64,000 bases of DNA, taken from NCBI RefSeq assembly GCF_000093025.1, contig NC_014207.1, forward strand, positions 2,976,001 to 3,040,000, written 5' to 3'. Below, one piece after another: positions 53,509 to 63,034 of the stretch; within the stretch, counting starts at the first letter, position 1; each line of letters opens with the position of its first letter. The notes under the pieces are model-generated. The model had not been told where the DNA came from. It ran no database searches and saw only the letters and a list, made by a program, of their open reading frames with translations. The stretch comes from Methylotenera versatilis 301 (GTDB lineage: Bacteria; Pseudomonadota; Gammaproteobacteria; Burkholderiales; Methylophilaceae). The position numbers and the translations under genes are program-made.

Positions 53509-55707
53509 TCAAAACTCTAGCGGATCAACATCAATCGCCCATCGCACTTTAGCTGCGATGGCTTGACCTCTTAATTGACTCACCAAGTTTCTAAGCAATT
53601 TTTGCAGTGCGCCTCTATTGCTAGTTTGCATCAATACATGGCCTCGCTCCATGCCTTTTAGACGTTCCATTTGTGGACGGATTGGGTCGTATACAGTGAC
53701 ATCAGTGCTTAAATCTCGGACTAATTTGAATGCATGATTTAAAAACTGTTGCACAAGTGCAAAATCATTCGCTTCCGCACGTAGCAGCGCCATAAACACA
53801 TACGGTGGGAACTGCACTTGTTCGCGCTCTTGCAACATGGCGTTGGCATAACTCACATAATCTTGGCTGCGCAGTGCGTTAAATAGCACATGCTCTGGAA
53901 ACTGCGTTTGAATAATGACCTGCCCTGCTTTATCTGCCCGACCTGCGCGTCCAGCTACTTGCATGAGTTGCGCAAATAAACGTTCACTTGCCCGAAAATC
54001 TGGGCTATGCAGCGCACTATCGGTATCAATCACGCCAACTAAGGTCAAGTTTGGGAAATCATGCCCTTTAGCGAGCATTTGTGTGCCCACCAAAATATCG
54101 ATTTCTTGATTGTGTACTTTGTCTAAAATCTCAACCAAAGCGTTCTTGCGGCTGATGCTATCGCGGTCTACTCGTGCAATGCGCGCAGTTGGCAGCAATT
54201 GCGCCAAGGTTTGCTCTAGCCTTTGTGTGCCGTGACCTGTTGGGTGTAAATCTGCATTGCCACAACTTGGACATTGCAACGGGATTTTTTGCTCATGCCC
54301 GCAATGATGGCAGCGCAATTTTCGTTGCCCTAAATGCACTACCAAGCGGCTGCTGCAACGCATACACGGCGCAATCCAATGGCAAGCTGAACACAACAAA
54401 ACAGGCGAATAACCTCGGCGATTAATAAACAACAAGCTTTGCTCTTTGCGCGCTAACCTTAGTTTTAACGCAGTAATCAGTTGCGGCGTTAAACCCTGTT
54501 GCAGGTTCACTTTAGTCGTATCTATACACTCAATATTGGGCAGTTGCGCCGCTGTAACCGCACGCTGGTTCAGGCTAAGTAAATTGTATTTATTTGCAGT
54601 TGCATTATGCCAACTTTCCAGCGCAGGCGTTGCGCTACCCAGCACCACTGGAATGTTCAAACGCTTGGCTCTCACCAGTGCAATATCGCGCGCATGGTAA
54701 CGCATACTATCTTGCTGCTTATACGAGCCATCGTGCTCTTCATCGATAATAATGAGCTTTAAATTAGGCAGCGGCGTAAAGATAGAAAGTCTTGTGCCGA
54801 TGACAATTTTAGCCGCGCCTGATTGCGCCATTTGCCAATGATGTAAGCGTTCACTCTCGCTTAAATTACTGTGCAAACTCACTAGCGGAATATTTGCAAA
54901 GCGGCTTCTGAAACGAGATTCCAACTGAGGCGTTAAGTTGATTTCTGGCACTAGCACTAATACTTGCGCGTCTTTAGAAGCTAAAAAGTGCTGCATCAAA
55001 CGAATATATACTTCGGTTTTCCCACTGCCTGTAATGCCATGCAACAACCATGCTTTAAATTCGGTTGAGTTTTGCACAATTTGCTCAACCGCATGCGCCT
55101 GCTCTTCATTTAAGTCTGGCTCAATAGCTGATTGCTGTTCTAATACGCGCAAACCTGCTTGTACTTGCTTGCTGCTCGCCCAACCATCCAACACCAGCTG
55201 CTTTGCAGCTTTACGTGCGCCGCTGGAAATAGCATCTAACTCGACCTCTGTCAGCAGTTCAGATGCTTGCAAAGCCTCAAACACTCGGCGCGTCACCAAT
55301 TGACGTTTAGGAATTTGGTCAACACTTTGCGTACGCCCAAACTCAGTCAATTGATAGGCAAACTGCTTGCGCGAAACGGCTGGCGCGATTTGCCGCAAAC
55401 GTGAGGGCAGGGCAGATAACAATGCCTGCCCAAACGGATATTGGTAATAATCCGCGCTAAACTTAATCAAATTTAACGTTTCAGTATTAATTGGCAATTC
55501 ATCTACAAATACCTGCGTGACAGGCTTTAGTTTTTCAATCGGAAATTCGCTAGTTTCAGCAAAGCCCATCACAATACCAATCTGGCTTCTACGGCCAAAT
55601 GGCACGAGTACGCGCTGACCGATTTGCGCAACATTCCCACCGCTCAAATAATCAAATAAGCGGTCTAGCGGCACATCTAAAGCAATTTTTAGGATGGTTT
55701 TGGGCAA
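53509..55707 (-). CDS. priA: Primosomal protein N' (replication restart helicase)
   Basis: A 732-residue helicase that restarts stalled replication forks. The N-terminal DNA-binding part has VPFGRRSQIGIVMGF near residue 35. Walker A is GITGSGKTEVYIRL near 225, the DEEH box is IIIDEEHDGSYKQQD near 320, and GSATPALESW near 360 and VGVIDTDSALHSPDFRA near 560 are further helicase motifs. Zinc ligands come as CSACHWIAPCMRC near 440 and CHHCGHEQKIPLQCPSCG near 470. Normal length; divergent from argS. Confidence 0.96.
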   Translation of the reverse strand: MPKTILKIALDVPLDRLFDYLSGGNVAQIGQRVLVPFGRRSQIGIVMGFAETSEFPIEKLKPVTQVFVDELPINTETLNLIKFSADYYQYPFGQALLSALPSRLRQIAPAVSRKQFAYQLTEFGRTQSVDQIPKRQLVTRRVFEALQASELLTEVELDAISSGARKAAKQLVLDGWASSKQVQAGLRVLEQQSAIEPDLNEEQAHAVEQIVQNSTEFKAWLLHGITGSGKTEVYIRLMQHFLASKDAQVLVLVPEINLTPQLESRFRSRFANIPLVSLHSNLSESERLHHWQMAQSGAAKIVIGTRLSIFTPLPNLKLIIIDEEHDGSYKQQDSMRYHARDIALVRAKRLNIPVVLGSATPALESWHNATANKYNLLSLNQRAVTAAQLPNIECIDTTKVNLQQGLTPQLITALKLRLARKEQSLLFINRRGYSPVLLCSACHWIAPCMRCSSRLVVHLGQRKLRCHHCGHEQKIPLQCPSCGNADLHPTGHGTQRLEQTLAQLLPTARIARVDRDSISRKNALVEILDKVHNQEIDILVGTQMLAKGHDFPNLTLVGVIDTDSALHSPDFRASERLFAQLMQVAGRAGRADKAGQVIIQTQFPEHVLFNALRSQDYVSYANAMLQEREQVQFPPYVFMALLRAEANDFALVQQFLNHAFKLVRDLSTDVTVYDPIRPQMERLKGMERGHVLMQTSNRGALQKLLRNLVSQLRGQAIAAKVRWAIDVDPLEF

Positions 55708-55791
55708 AGTTATGTTCAGAAAATCAACTGATTAAAGAAAAAATGGCGACAGTAGGTTAAAATAGCGGTTTTAGCATGTAATGCAAATATT

Positions 55792-57447
55792 GTGAAAACA
55801 CATCTTACCCAATTACTGACCGCAGCCGCAAAAACTATTGCGCCTGAATTTGAAGCGACCATTTTACTTGAGCGCCCAAAATCTGCCGAACATGGTGATT
55901 TTGCAACCAATTTAGCATTGGTTTTAGCTAAGCCACTCAAACAAAATCCGCGCGCAATCGCTGCCCAAATCATCGAAGCACTGCCAGCCAGCGACTATAT
56001 CGCGAAAACTGAAATCGCGGGCGCAGGATTTATTAACTTCTTTTTGAATGCTCAATCACAGCAAGCTGTTGTGACTGATATTTTAAAAGCTGGCGAAAAT
56101 TATGGTCGCAATAACATCGGTAGTGGTCAGAAAGTACAACTAGAGTTTGTTTCAGCTAACCCAACCGGTCCATTGCATGTAGGACACGGACGTGGTGCAG
56201 CGGTGGGCGATTGCTTAGCACGCTTGCTGGATGCCAATGGCTGGGATGTGACACGTGAGTTTTACTATAACGATGCTGGTGCACAGATCGACAATCTGAC
56301 GATTTCAGTATTAGCGCGGTGCAAGGGCATTCCAACGGACGATGCTAGTTTTCCTGAAAATGGTTACCGTGGCGACTATATTATGGACATCGCCAACGCG
56401 TTTCTGAACAAAGAAACTGTGACCGCCGATGACATGCAAGTCACTGCAAATGGCGATATCACTGACGAAGATGCCGTACGCACCTTTGCCGTAGCCTATT
56501 TGCGCCATGAGCAAGATTTAGATCTAAAGGCCTTTCAAATCAAGTTTGACGTATTTTCACTAGAAAGTGCCTTGTATTCAGAAGGTAAAGTTGAAGAAAC
56601 CGTGCAAGCGCTGATTAAAAGCGGTCATACCTATGATTTAGATGGTGCACTTTGGCTTAAAACCACAGACTTTGGCGATGACAAAGACCGTGTGATGCGC
56701 AAATCTGAAGGTGGTTACACTTACTTCGTACCTGACGTGGCTTACCATGCAGAAAAATGGAAACGTGGTTTTGTACGTGTAATTAACGAGCAGGGCGCTG
56801 ACCATCACAGCACCATTACTCGCGTTCGTGCTGGTTTGCAGGCTTTAGATGCTGGCATTCCAAGCGGTTGGCCTGATTATGTATTGCACCAAATGGTCAC
56901 TGTGATGCGCGGTGGCGAAGAAGTGAAACTGTCAAAACGTGCAGGTAGTTATGTCACGCTACGTGATTTAATTGAAGAAGTTGGCTGTGACGCAACACGT
57001 TACTTCTTAGCCGCGCGTCGTTCAGACTCACAATTGGTGTTTGATATTGATTTAGCTCGTGCTCAAACCAACGATAACCCTGTGTTTTATATTCAGTATG
57101 CCCATGCCCGTATTTGCAGCGTGTTAGCCCAATGGGGTGGTGTTGCAGCGCAATTAAATGATGTAGATTTAAGCCCGCTTAATAATCCGCATGAGACTGC
57201 ACTGATGCAACGTTTAAGTTCCTACCCTGAAACAGTTGCAAATGCCGCGACCGAGCTAGCGCCGCACGTAATCGCAAATTATTTAAAAGATTTAGCCAGT
57301 GATTTGCATAGCTATTACAATGAATATAAGTTTTTAATTGAAGATGAAACCGTTAAACTAGCGCGCTTAAGCTTGATTAGCGCTACACAACAAGTCTTAA
57401 AAAATGGTTTAGGCTTACTTGGCGTAAGTGCGCCCGAAAAAATGTAG
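55792..57447 (+). CDS. argS: Arginyl-tRNA synthetase
   Basis: A 551-residue class I aminoacyl-tRNA synthetase. [20 protein letters not shown] near residue 118 holds the HIGH motif (HVGH), and [20 protein letters not shown] near 375 the KMSKS counterpart. The ArgRS-type N-terminal domain ([20 protein letters not shown]) and the C-terminal helical anticodon domain ([20 protein letters not shown]) are complete. The start is GTG at 55792; a nearby ATG at 55781 is closed by a stop. The SPOR gene follows by 26 bases. Confidence 0.96.
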   Translation: MKTHLTQLLTAAAKTIAPEFEATILLERPKSAEHGDFATNLALVLAKPLKQNPRAIAAQIIEALPASDYIAKTEIAGAGFINFFLNAQSQQAVVTDILKAGENYGRNNIGSGQKVQLEFVSANPTGPLHVGHGRGAAVGDCLARLLDANGWDVTREFYYNDAGAQIDNLTISVLARCKGIPTDDASFPENGYRGDYIMDIANAFLNKETVTADDMQVTANGDITDEDAVRTFAVAYLRHEQDLDLKAFQIKFDVFSLESALYSEGKVEETVQALIKSGHTYDLDGALWLKTTDFGDDKDRVMRKSEGGYTYFVPDVAYHAEKWKRGFVRVINEQGADHHSTITRVRAGLQALDAGIPSGWPDYVLHQMVTVMRGGEEVKLSKRAGSYVTLRDLIEEVGCDATRYFLAARRSDSQLVFDIDLARAQTNDNPVFYIQYAHARICSVLAQWGGVAAQLNDVDLSPLNNPHETALMQRLSSYPETVANAATELAPHVIANYLKDLASDLHSYYNEYKFLIEDETVKLARLSLISATQQVLKNGLGLLGVSAPEKM

Positions 57448-57473
57448 TACAAATGTAAGGACTTTAGAAAATT

Positions 57474-58109
57474 ATGAGTAGAGATTACAAACCAAGCCCA
57501 GAAAGATCAAAAAGCAGCAGCAAAGGCAGCCCTTTTTTAACGGGTCTATTGGTCGGCATTTTATTAGGTGTTGCTGCATCACTCAGCGTGGTGATGTTTA
57601 TTAAAGGCGGCGATAGCCCATTCGGCGCACAAACCGAGAAAGAACCTAAAACGCCATTGGCAGATAAAATTGTTGCGGACACTAAAGCTGAAGCAGCAAA
57701 AGCTGCAGCTGAAAAAGACAAACAAGCCGCTGCAGATAACAATGAAAACGTTGACGACAAAACACGTTTTGATTTTTACACAATTTTGCCGGGTAGCGAG
57801 AGCAAAGTGACCAAAGAAGAAGAAGATAAAATCAAGGCAAACGACCAGCAGCCTGTTGTTCCAAAAAGTTACTTTCTACAAGTGGGTGCTTTTCAAACAG
57901 ATGAAGAAGCTGATAATCTAAAAGCTAAACTTGCCTTGCAAGGTTTTGAGGCGGTAGTACAGACCGCTACCATTCCTGATAAAGGTACTTGGCACCGCGT
58001 ACGCGTAGGACCTTTGAACGATTTAGATCAAATCAACAAAACCAAAAAAGATTTAATCAGTAACGGCTTTAATGCTGACTTGATTAAAGTAAATAACGAA
58101 AACCAGTAA
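57474..58109 (+). CDS. SPOR-domain cell-division protein (FtsN-like)
   Basis: A 211-residue bitopic membrane protein: a short basic cytosolic start, one helix (LTGLLVGILLGVAASLSVVM, residues 23-42), a long Ala/Lys-rich linker (residues about 50-95), then a C-terminal SPOR domain (YFLQVGAFQTDEEADNLKAK near residue 134, WHRVRVGPLNDLDQINKTKK near 175). SPOR domains bind denuded glycan at the division site. The arrangement next to argS and before a DsbA-type gene recurs in betaproteobacteria. Functional equivalence to FtsN is inferred. Confidence 0.88.
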   Translation: MSRDYKPSPERSKSSSKGSPFLTGLLVGILLGVAASLSVVMFIKGGDSPFGAQTEKEPKTPLADKIVADTKAEAAKAAAEKDKQAAADNNENVDDKTRFDFYTILPGSESKVTKEEEDKIKANDQQPVVPKSYFLQVGAFQTDEEADNLKAKLALQGFEAVVQTATIPDKGTWHRVRVGPLNDLDQINKTKKDLISNGFNADLIKVNNENQ

Positions 58110-58131
58110 CGTAAACAAGTTATTTTAGATA

Positions 58132-58163
58132 CTGACTACAATTTTTATAGATTGAATTGTCAG
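58132..58163. repeat. Imperfect inverted repeat related to the one at 23216
   Basis: CTGAC...GTCAG with an inner CAAT/ATTG pairing; contains ATTGAATTGTCAGC, also present at 23234-23247 apart from its first base, and followed in both places by an AAATTT-type tract. It lies about 115 bases upstream of the DsbA-type gene. Confidence 0.45.
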
Positions 58164-58275
58164 CCAAATTTAAAGTCACACGTTTGTATGTAAATAATAT
58201 TTAAGTAATGTGAGTGAATATTAATCATTAATTTAGATAGTTAAATTTTAGACCAAGTTAAAAGGAAAGTTAAAG

Positions 58276-58920
58276 ATGAAAAAATTGTTGGCCGCATTAA
58301 TGTTGTTAACCTCATTCAATGTGTTGGCAGCAGACCCACAATTGGGTCAGGAATTTGATAAAACAGCAGAAGTCATCAACACAGACAACCCGGGTAAAAT
58401 TGAAGTCACTGAAATATTCTGGTACGGCTGTATTCACTGCTATCACATGGATCCTATCCTCAATGCATGGGTAAAGAAATTACCAGCAGATGTAGCATTC
58501 AAACGTGTACCTGGTTTGCCTAATCCATCTTGGGCGCCTATGGCTAAAGCTTTCTATGCTATGGAAGATTTGAAATTATCTGATAAATTGCACACCGCTT
58601 TGTTTGATGCTGTGCATAAAGAAAAAGTGTTAGACCCTACCAATGAGGCAGCAATTACTGATTGGATGACTAAAAAAAGTGGCTTAGATAAAGCAAAAGT
58701 TGAAGCAGCATTTAAGTCATTCTCTATGAATAATAAATTGAACCAAGCGGCTAACTTCTTCCGTGCTTCTGGCGCAACTGGTGTACCTAGTTTTATTATC
58801 AATGGTCAATTCATTACCTCTAGCACAATGGCTGGTGGTAACGAGCAAGCGCTTAAAACAGTTGATTTTATTGTTGGAAACATTCGTGCAAGCAAAGCAA
58901 AGGCTCCTGCAAAAAAGTAA
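58276..58920 (+). CDS. dsbA: Thiol:disulfide interchange protein, DsbA type
   Basis: A 214-residue periplasmic oxidase that introduces disulfides into exported proteins. A signal peptide (KKLLAALMLLTSFNVLA) ends near residue 18. EIFWYGCIHCYHMDP near residue 50 holds the active site, here CIHC rather than the usual CPHC; that change at the dipeptide should alter redox potential. The helical insertion and the cis-Pro loop GATGVPSFIINGQFITS near residue 173 are normal. The ATG has an AAAGGAAAG site. A terminator follows. Confidence 0.93.
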   Translation: MKKLLAALMLLTSFNVLAADPQLGQEFDKTAEVINTDNPGKIEVTEIFWYGCIHCYHMDPILNAWVKKLPADVAFKRVPGLPNPSWAPMAKAFYAMEDLKLSDKLHTALFDAVHKEKVLDPTNEAAITDWMTKKSGLDKAKVEAAFKSFSMNNKLNQAANFFRASGATGVPSFIINGQFITSSTMAGGNEQALKTVDFIVGNIRASKAKAPAKK

Positions 58921-59005
58921 TTGAAGAATCAAACTGGTTAACGTCCTTTTTCAAGAGAATGTTTAATCGGTGATTCTGATAAGACTTTAGCTTAAACCTA
59001 ATTAG

Positions 59006-59039
59006 CCCGTTACTGCCTTTTGGTATTAACGGGTTTTTT
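59006..59039 (+). terminator. Terminator downstream of dsbA
   Basis: CCCGTTA / TAACGGG with an inner CC-TTTT-GG stem and a run of six T. It lies 85 bases after the dsbA stop. Confidence 0.85.
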
Positions 59040-59092
59040 ACGCCTATAATATTTCTGTTATTCAATTGTTATCATCATCTAAGGCTACATCC

Positions 59093-59884
59093 ATGAAAGT
59101 TTTTATCACTGGCGCTTCCAGCGGCATAGGCGAGGCACTCGCCACAGAGTATGCTAAACGCTTTCAAAATAAAGACACTACTATAGGACTAGTGGCCAGA
59201 CGTAGTGAGCACTTACAAAAACTGCAATCTAAGCTACAAGAAACCTACAAAATTAAATGCGCTATTTATCCGCTAGATGTGCGTAATCATCAAGCGCTAG
59301 CCACAACCGCAGCAGACTTTATACAACAATATGGTACGCCGGATATCGTCATTGCCTGCGCGGGCGTAAGCCGTGGAACGCTCACCGAACACGTGGAAGA
59401 CATCGCCGCTTTTCAAGCGATTATGGATATTAACGTCATGGGATTGGTGCATACCTTTCAACCATTTATTGCCGCCATGCGTCAAGCTGGGCAAGGACAA
59501 TTAGTCGGCGTTGCCAGTGTCGCGGGTATTCGTGGCTTGCCAGGCGCAGGCGCCTATAGCGCGAGCAAAGCAGCAGCCATTAGTTATTTAGAAAGCCTGC
59601 GCGTAGAAATGGCGCAACACAATATTGCTGTCACCACCATTGCACCGGGCTATATTCGCACACCAATGACTGACGTGAATCAATACAAAATGCCGTTTTT
59701 AATGGATCCCAATGTATTTGCCCATAAGTTTGCCAGTGCCGTTGAAAACAAACGTAGATTCTGTGTGATTCCATGGCAAATGGGTTGGGTAGCAAGATTA
59801 ATGCGCTTGATACCACCATTTCTATGGGATTTTGCCATGAAAAAAGCGCCTCATAAGAAGCGCTTAGATTGGGATTGGCTTTAG
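59093..59884 (+). CDS. Short-chain dehydrogenase/reductase
   Basis: A 263-residue SDR. VFITGASSGIGEALATEYAK near residue 3 is the cofactor motif, VIACAGVSRGTLTEHVED near 90 the NNAG-like position, and GAYSASKAAAISYLESLRVE near 155 the catalytic Tyr and Lys. The C-terminus ends with a basic KKAPHKKRLDWDWL tail preceded by a hydrophobic segment. A frame starting at 59066 is longer, but the ATG at 59093 gives the normal family start. Substrate unknown. Confidence 0.9.
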   Translation: MKVFITGASSGIGEALATEYAKRFQNKDTTIGLVARRSEHLQKLQSKLQETYKIKCAIYPLDVRNHQALATTAADFIQQYGTPDIVIACAGVSRGTLTEHVEDIAAFQAIMDINVMGLVHTFQPFIAAMRQAGQGQLVGVASVAGIRGLPGAGAYSASKAAAISYLESLRVEMAQHNIAVTTIAPGYIRTPMTDVNQYKMPFLMDPNVFAHKFASAVENKRRFCVIPWQMGWVARLMRLIPPFLWDFAMKKAPHKKRLDWDWL

Positions 59885-59886
59885 TT

Positions 59887-59957
59887 TGTCATACCTTTGA
59901 GCATCGATATCTAGCATCTTTAAAGATACTGGATTCCGTGTCATGCACGGAATGACA
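59887..59957. repeat. 71-bp dispersed repeat, copy 2
   Basis: Same length as the copy at 1738-1808 and aligned without gaps. The right half is nearly identical (TCTAGC, TCTTTAAAG, ACTGGATTCCGTGTC, GCACGGAATGACAATCT), while the left ATTCCG-n-CGGAAT unit has decayed. It lies between an SDR gene and ettA, which are convergent. Confidence 0.8.
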
Positions 59958-59974
59958 ATCTGTAAAACACTGTT

Positions 59975-61639
59975 CTAACGTGTAATTGGTTTATAGCGAA
60001 TCCGCTTAGGTTTCGCACCTTCTTCACCCAAACGTTTGCGTTTATCGGCTTCATACTCCTGATAGTTACCGTTAAAGAACGTCCATTGCGACTCGCCTTC
60101 TGCTGCGAGTATGTGTGTCGCGATACGGTCTAAGAACCAGCGATCATGTGAAATTACCAATACGCAGCCTGCAAACTCTAATAACGCATCTTCTAGCGCA
60201 CGTAATGTTTCTACATCTAAGTCGTTTGATGGTTCATCCAGTAGCAACACGTTGCCGCCTGAAATCAACGTTTTAGCCAAGTGCAAGCGGCCACGTTCAC
60301 CGCCTGAAAGCTGACCAACGATTTTTTGCTGATCGCCGCCTTTAAAGTTGAAGCGGCCAATGTAAGCACGTGATGGCGTTTCGTAACGACCTACTGTAAG
60401 AATATCTGAACCACCTGAAATTTCATCGAATACGGTTTTAGCATCGCTCAGGGCGTCGCGACTTTGGTCAACATAAGCCATTTTAACGGTTTGACCGATA
60501 TTCACTTCGCCGCTGTCTGGTGCTTCTTTACCTGTAATCATTTTAAATAGCGTTGATTTACCCGCACCGTTCGGGCCAATAATGCCGACTATCGCACCTG
60601 CTGGCACACTGAAGCTTAAATTATCAATCAACAAGCGATCTTTAAAAGCTTTACTGACGCCATTGAATTCAATGACTTGGTCGCCTAAACGCTCACCAGC
60701 TGGGATGAAAATCTCCTGCGTTTCGTTGCGTTTTTGGTATTCAGCACTTGCGAGCTCTTCGTAACGTGCAATACGTGATTTACTCTTCGCTTGGCGTGCT
60801 TTCGGGTTTTGACGCACCCACTCTAACTCTGTATTCAATGCTTTACGACGTGAAGATTCTTGCGATTCCTCTAACGCTAAACGTGCTTGCTTTTGATCTA
60901 ACCAGCTTGAGTAATTGCCTTTCCATGGAATACCATGGCCACGATCCAACTCTAAAATCCATTCCGCAGCGTTATCAAGGAAGTATCTATCATGCGTTAC
61001 CGCCACCACGGTGCCTGGGAAGCGCACCAAGAACTGTTCTAACCATTCCACAGACTCTGCATCCAAATGGTTGGTTGGCTCGTCTAGTAACAGCATATCT
61101 GGCTTAGACAGCAATAGTTTACATAAAGCCACACGACGTTTCTCACCGCCAGATAATGGGCCGATTTTCGCATCCCATGGAGGTAAACGTAGTGCATCTG
61201 CAGCAATATCTAGTTGCGTAGTTAAGTCACTGCCGCTTGCGGCAATAATGTTTTCCCACTTTGCTTGTTCTTCAGCCAGCTTGTCAAAATCTGCGTCTGG
61301 TTCTGCATAGGCGGCATACACGGCTTCTAGCTTGGCTTGTGCCTCCATCACTTCGCCCATTCCTGACTCAACTTCTTCACGTACAGTTTTTTCTGGGTCT
61401 AGTTGCGGCTCCTGCGGCAAGTAGCCAATCGTCATATTGGGCTGCCATTGCACTTCGCCCTCAAACTCTTTGTCCACACCTGCCATAATGCGCAGCACAG
61501 TAGATTTACCAGAGCCATTTAAACCCAGCAAACCAATTTTTGCACCTGGGAAAAAAGATAAAGAAATATCTTTAATAATGGTTTTTTTAGGAGGAACGAT
61601 TTTGCTCACGCGGAGCATAGACATGACATATTGAGCCAA
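59975..61639 (-). CDS. ettA: Energy-dependent translational throttle protein
   Basis: A 554-residue ABC-F ATPase that binds the ribosomal E site and gates the first peptide bond according to ATP supply. Two ABC cassettes are present: Walker A GLLGLNGSGKSTVLRIMAG near residue 35 and GPNGAGKSTLFKMITG near 348, signatures GPLSGGEKRRVALC and VGQLSGGERGRLHLA, and Walker B LLLDEPTNHLDAESV. The EttA arm-linker (LEWVRQNPKARQAKSKSRIA near residue 270) is intact. Homologues begin MAQFVYTM, which here corresponds to a TTG start at 61639 with AAAAGG upstream. Confidence 0.96.
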   Translation of the reverse strand: MAQYVMSMLRVSKIVPPKKTIIKDISLSFFPGAKIGLLGLNGSGKSTVLRIMAGVDKEFEGEVQWQPNMTIGYLPQEPQLDPEKTVREEVESGMGEVMEAQAKLEAVYAAYAEPDADFDKLAEEQAKWENIIAASGSDLTTQLDIAADALRLPPWDAKIGPLSGGEKRRVALCKLLLSKPDMLLLDEPTNHLDAESVEWLEQFLVRFPGTVVAVTHDRYFLDNAAEWILELDRGHGIPWKGNYSSWLDQKQARLALEESQESSRRKALNTELEWVRQNPKARQAKSKSRIARYEELASAEYQKRNETQEIFIPAGERLGDQVIEFNGVSKAFKDRLLIDNLSFSVPAGAIVGIIGPNGAGKSTLFKMITGKEAPDSGEVNIGQTVKMAYVDQSRDALSDAKTVFDEISGGSDILTVGRYETPSRAYIGRFNFKGGDQQKIVGQLSGGERGRLHLAKTLISGGNVLLLDEPSNDLDVETLRALEDALLEFAGCVLVISHDRWFLDRIATHILAAEGESQWTFFNGNYQEYEADKRKRLGEEGAKPKRIRYKPITR

Positions 61640-61795
61640 AATAAGTACCTTTTTGTTTTGCTAATATAAAAAATGAAAGCTTAACAGAAAGCCCGCCTGC
61701 TTGCTCGCTATCACTTACTATACATCAATGATTGCCAGTGAATAAGGCGAGGGGAATGTAGGTATAATGTGCCAACGATAAAAGGCACCGCTTAA

Positions 61796-62341
61796 ATGGC
61801 AATCAAATCCACAATTTATAAAATCGATCTGCAAGTTTCTGATATGGATCGCAACTATTATCAGCAACACAATTTAACCATTGCCAAACATCCGTCAGAA
61901 ACTGATGAGCGCGTCATGGTGCGGCTGATTGGTTTTGCTATGTATGCCAATGAAGCGCTGATATTTGGCAAAGGCTTGAGCGATGATGAAGAGCCCGATT
62001 TGTGGCAAAAAGATCTCACTGGCGCTATCGAGTTATGGATGGATGTTGGTTTGCCAACAGAAAAAGATATTCGCAAAGCAGCAGGGCGTGCCAAGCAAGT
62101 AGTGGTGGTGCTTTACGGTGGAAGAGTCGCTGATATGTGGTGGACGGCAAATAGCAAAGCCTTACTTAAAACCAACAACTTAACGGTGATTAATTTGCCT
62201 GAAACAAAAGAATTAGCAAATATTGCAGAACGAGGCTTTAATATCAGCTGCACCATTCAAGATGGGCAAATCATGGTGGGGCATGACGGTGGAACTTTAG
62301 ACATTACACCTGTGATTTTGAAAGAGCCAAGTACTTACTAG
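61796..62341 (+). CDS. yaeQ: YaeQ family protein
   Basis: A 181-residue protein of the YaeQ family, a nuclease-like fold (PD-(D/E)XK type) of uncertain activity. STIYKIDLQVSDMDRNYYQQ near residue 5, TIAKHPSETDERVMVRLIGF near 28, EEPDLWQKDLTGAIELWMDV near 66, TEKDIRKAAGRAKQVVVVLY near 88 and WWTANSKALLKTNNLTVINL near 115 are all family blocks. The conserved Glu/Asp/Lys set is present, so it is probably intact. Single gene, divergent from ettA by 156 bases. Confidence 0.92.
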   Translation: MAIKSTIYKIDLQVSDMDRNYYQQHNLTIAKHPSETDERVMVRLIGFAMYANEALIFGKGLSDDEEPDLWQKDLTGAIELWMDVGLPTEKDIRKAAGRAKQVVVVLYGGRVADMWWTANSKALLKTNNLTVINLPETKELANIAERGFNISCTIQDGQIMVGHDGGTLDITPVILKEPSTY

Positions 62342-62365
62342 CGCACTTTAATCAAGTCAGCATTT

Positions 62366-62992
62366 CTAGGTCAAAATCACTTTGTATGCCGCGCTTGCTC
62401 CAGCTGGTGCATGTTCTAGCTTCTGATAAGTCACCCCAGCAAAATCCGCACAAACTTGCTGAAACGCGCCTGTCACCAAAGTTTCACCTTGTTTTGCGAC
62501 ATCTTCACCCAGTTTACAGGCGGCATTCACCTCTGCTCCAAACACTTCGGTATTACCTACACGCAAAATCTTACCAAAACCCAAACCGACACATAAGTGA
62601 ACTCTTTCTTGCTCAAGTTTAGCTTCGTTGTAGGGAATTAAAATCTGCTGCATCACAAGTGCACATTGCAATGCTTTTTGTGGCTGACGAAAAATCACTA
62701 AAAAAGAGTCACCATCAGTTTTAAGCAAGAAGCCTTCATTCTGCTCAATCACTGGTAATAACAAACGCTCAGATTCATAAATCGTCTGCAAAAAATGAAT
62801 TATGCCGTACTCAGCCACTCGGCGAGAAAAGCCCGCCAGATCAGTCATCATAACGCACCACTCTTCGCCAAACAAATCCCAAATACGCTGATCTATTTCT
62901 TCTTTATTAGCATTTGGTAATAACCTTTGTGCAATCAAGTCGTATAAGCGACTTTCAGAATTCTGCATTACAGTTTTAGAGTTGTGACTCAT
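62366..62992 (-). CDS. Class III nucleotidyl cyclase-domain protein
   Basis: A 208-residue protein with one cyclase homology domain. CVMMTDLAGFSRRVAEYGII near residue 46 supplies the first metal-binding Asp, and FLLKTDGDSFLVIFRQPQKA near 87 the second; HLCVGLGFGKILRV near 130 and FGAEVNAACKLGEDVAKQGE near 152 carry the later conserved Asn-type position, here NAACKL. Enzyme activity is plausible but not certain. The ATG at 62992 is chosen over a TTG at 63007. It is followed by convergent yaeQ and lies 42 bases after glmS. Confidence 0.8.
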   Translation of the reverse strand: MSHNSKTVMQNSESRLYDLIAQRLLPNANKEEIDQRIWDLFGEEWCVMMTDLAGFSRRVAEYGIIHFLQTIYESERLLLPVIEQNEGFLLKTDGDSFLVIFRQPQKALQCALVMQQILIPYNEAKLEQERVHLCVGLGFGKILRVGNTEVFGAEVNAACKLGEDVAKQGETLVTGAFQQVCADFAGVTYQKLEHAPAGASAAYKVILT

Positions 62993-63034
62993 ATTGTTTC
63001 CGCTCAATGAGACGTATACTTCTTGGCTTATCTA

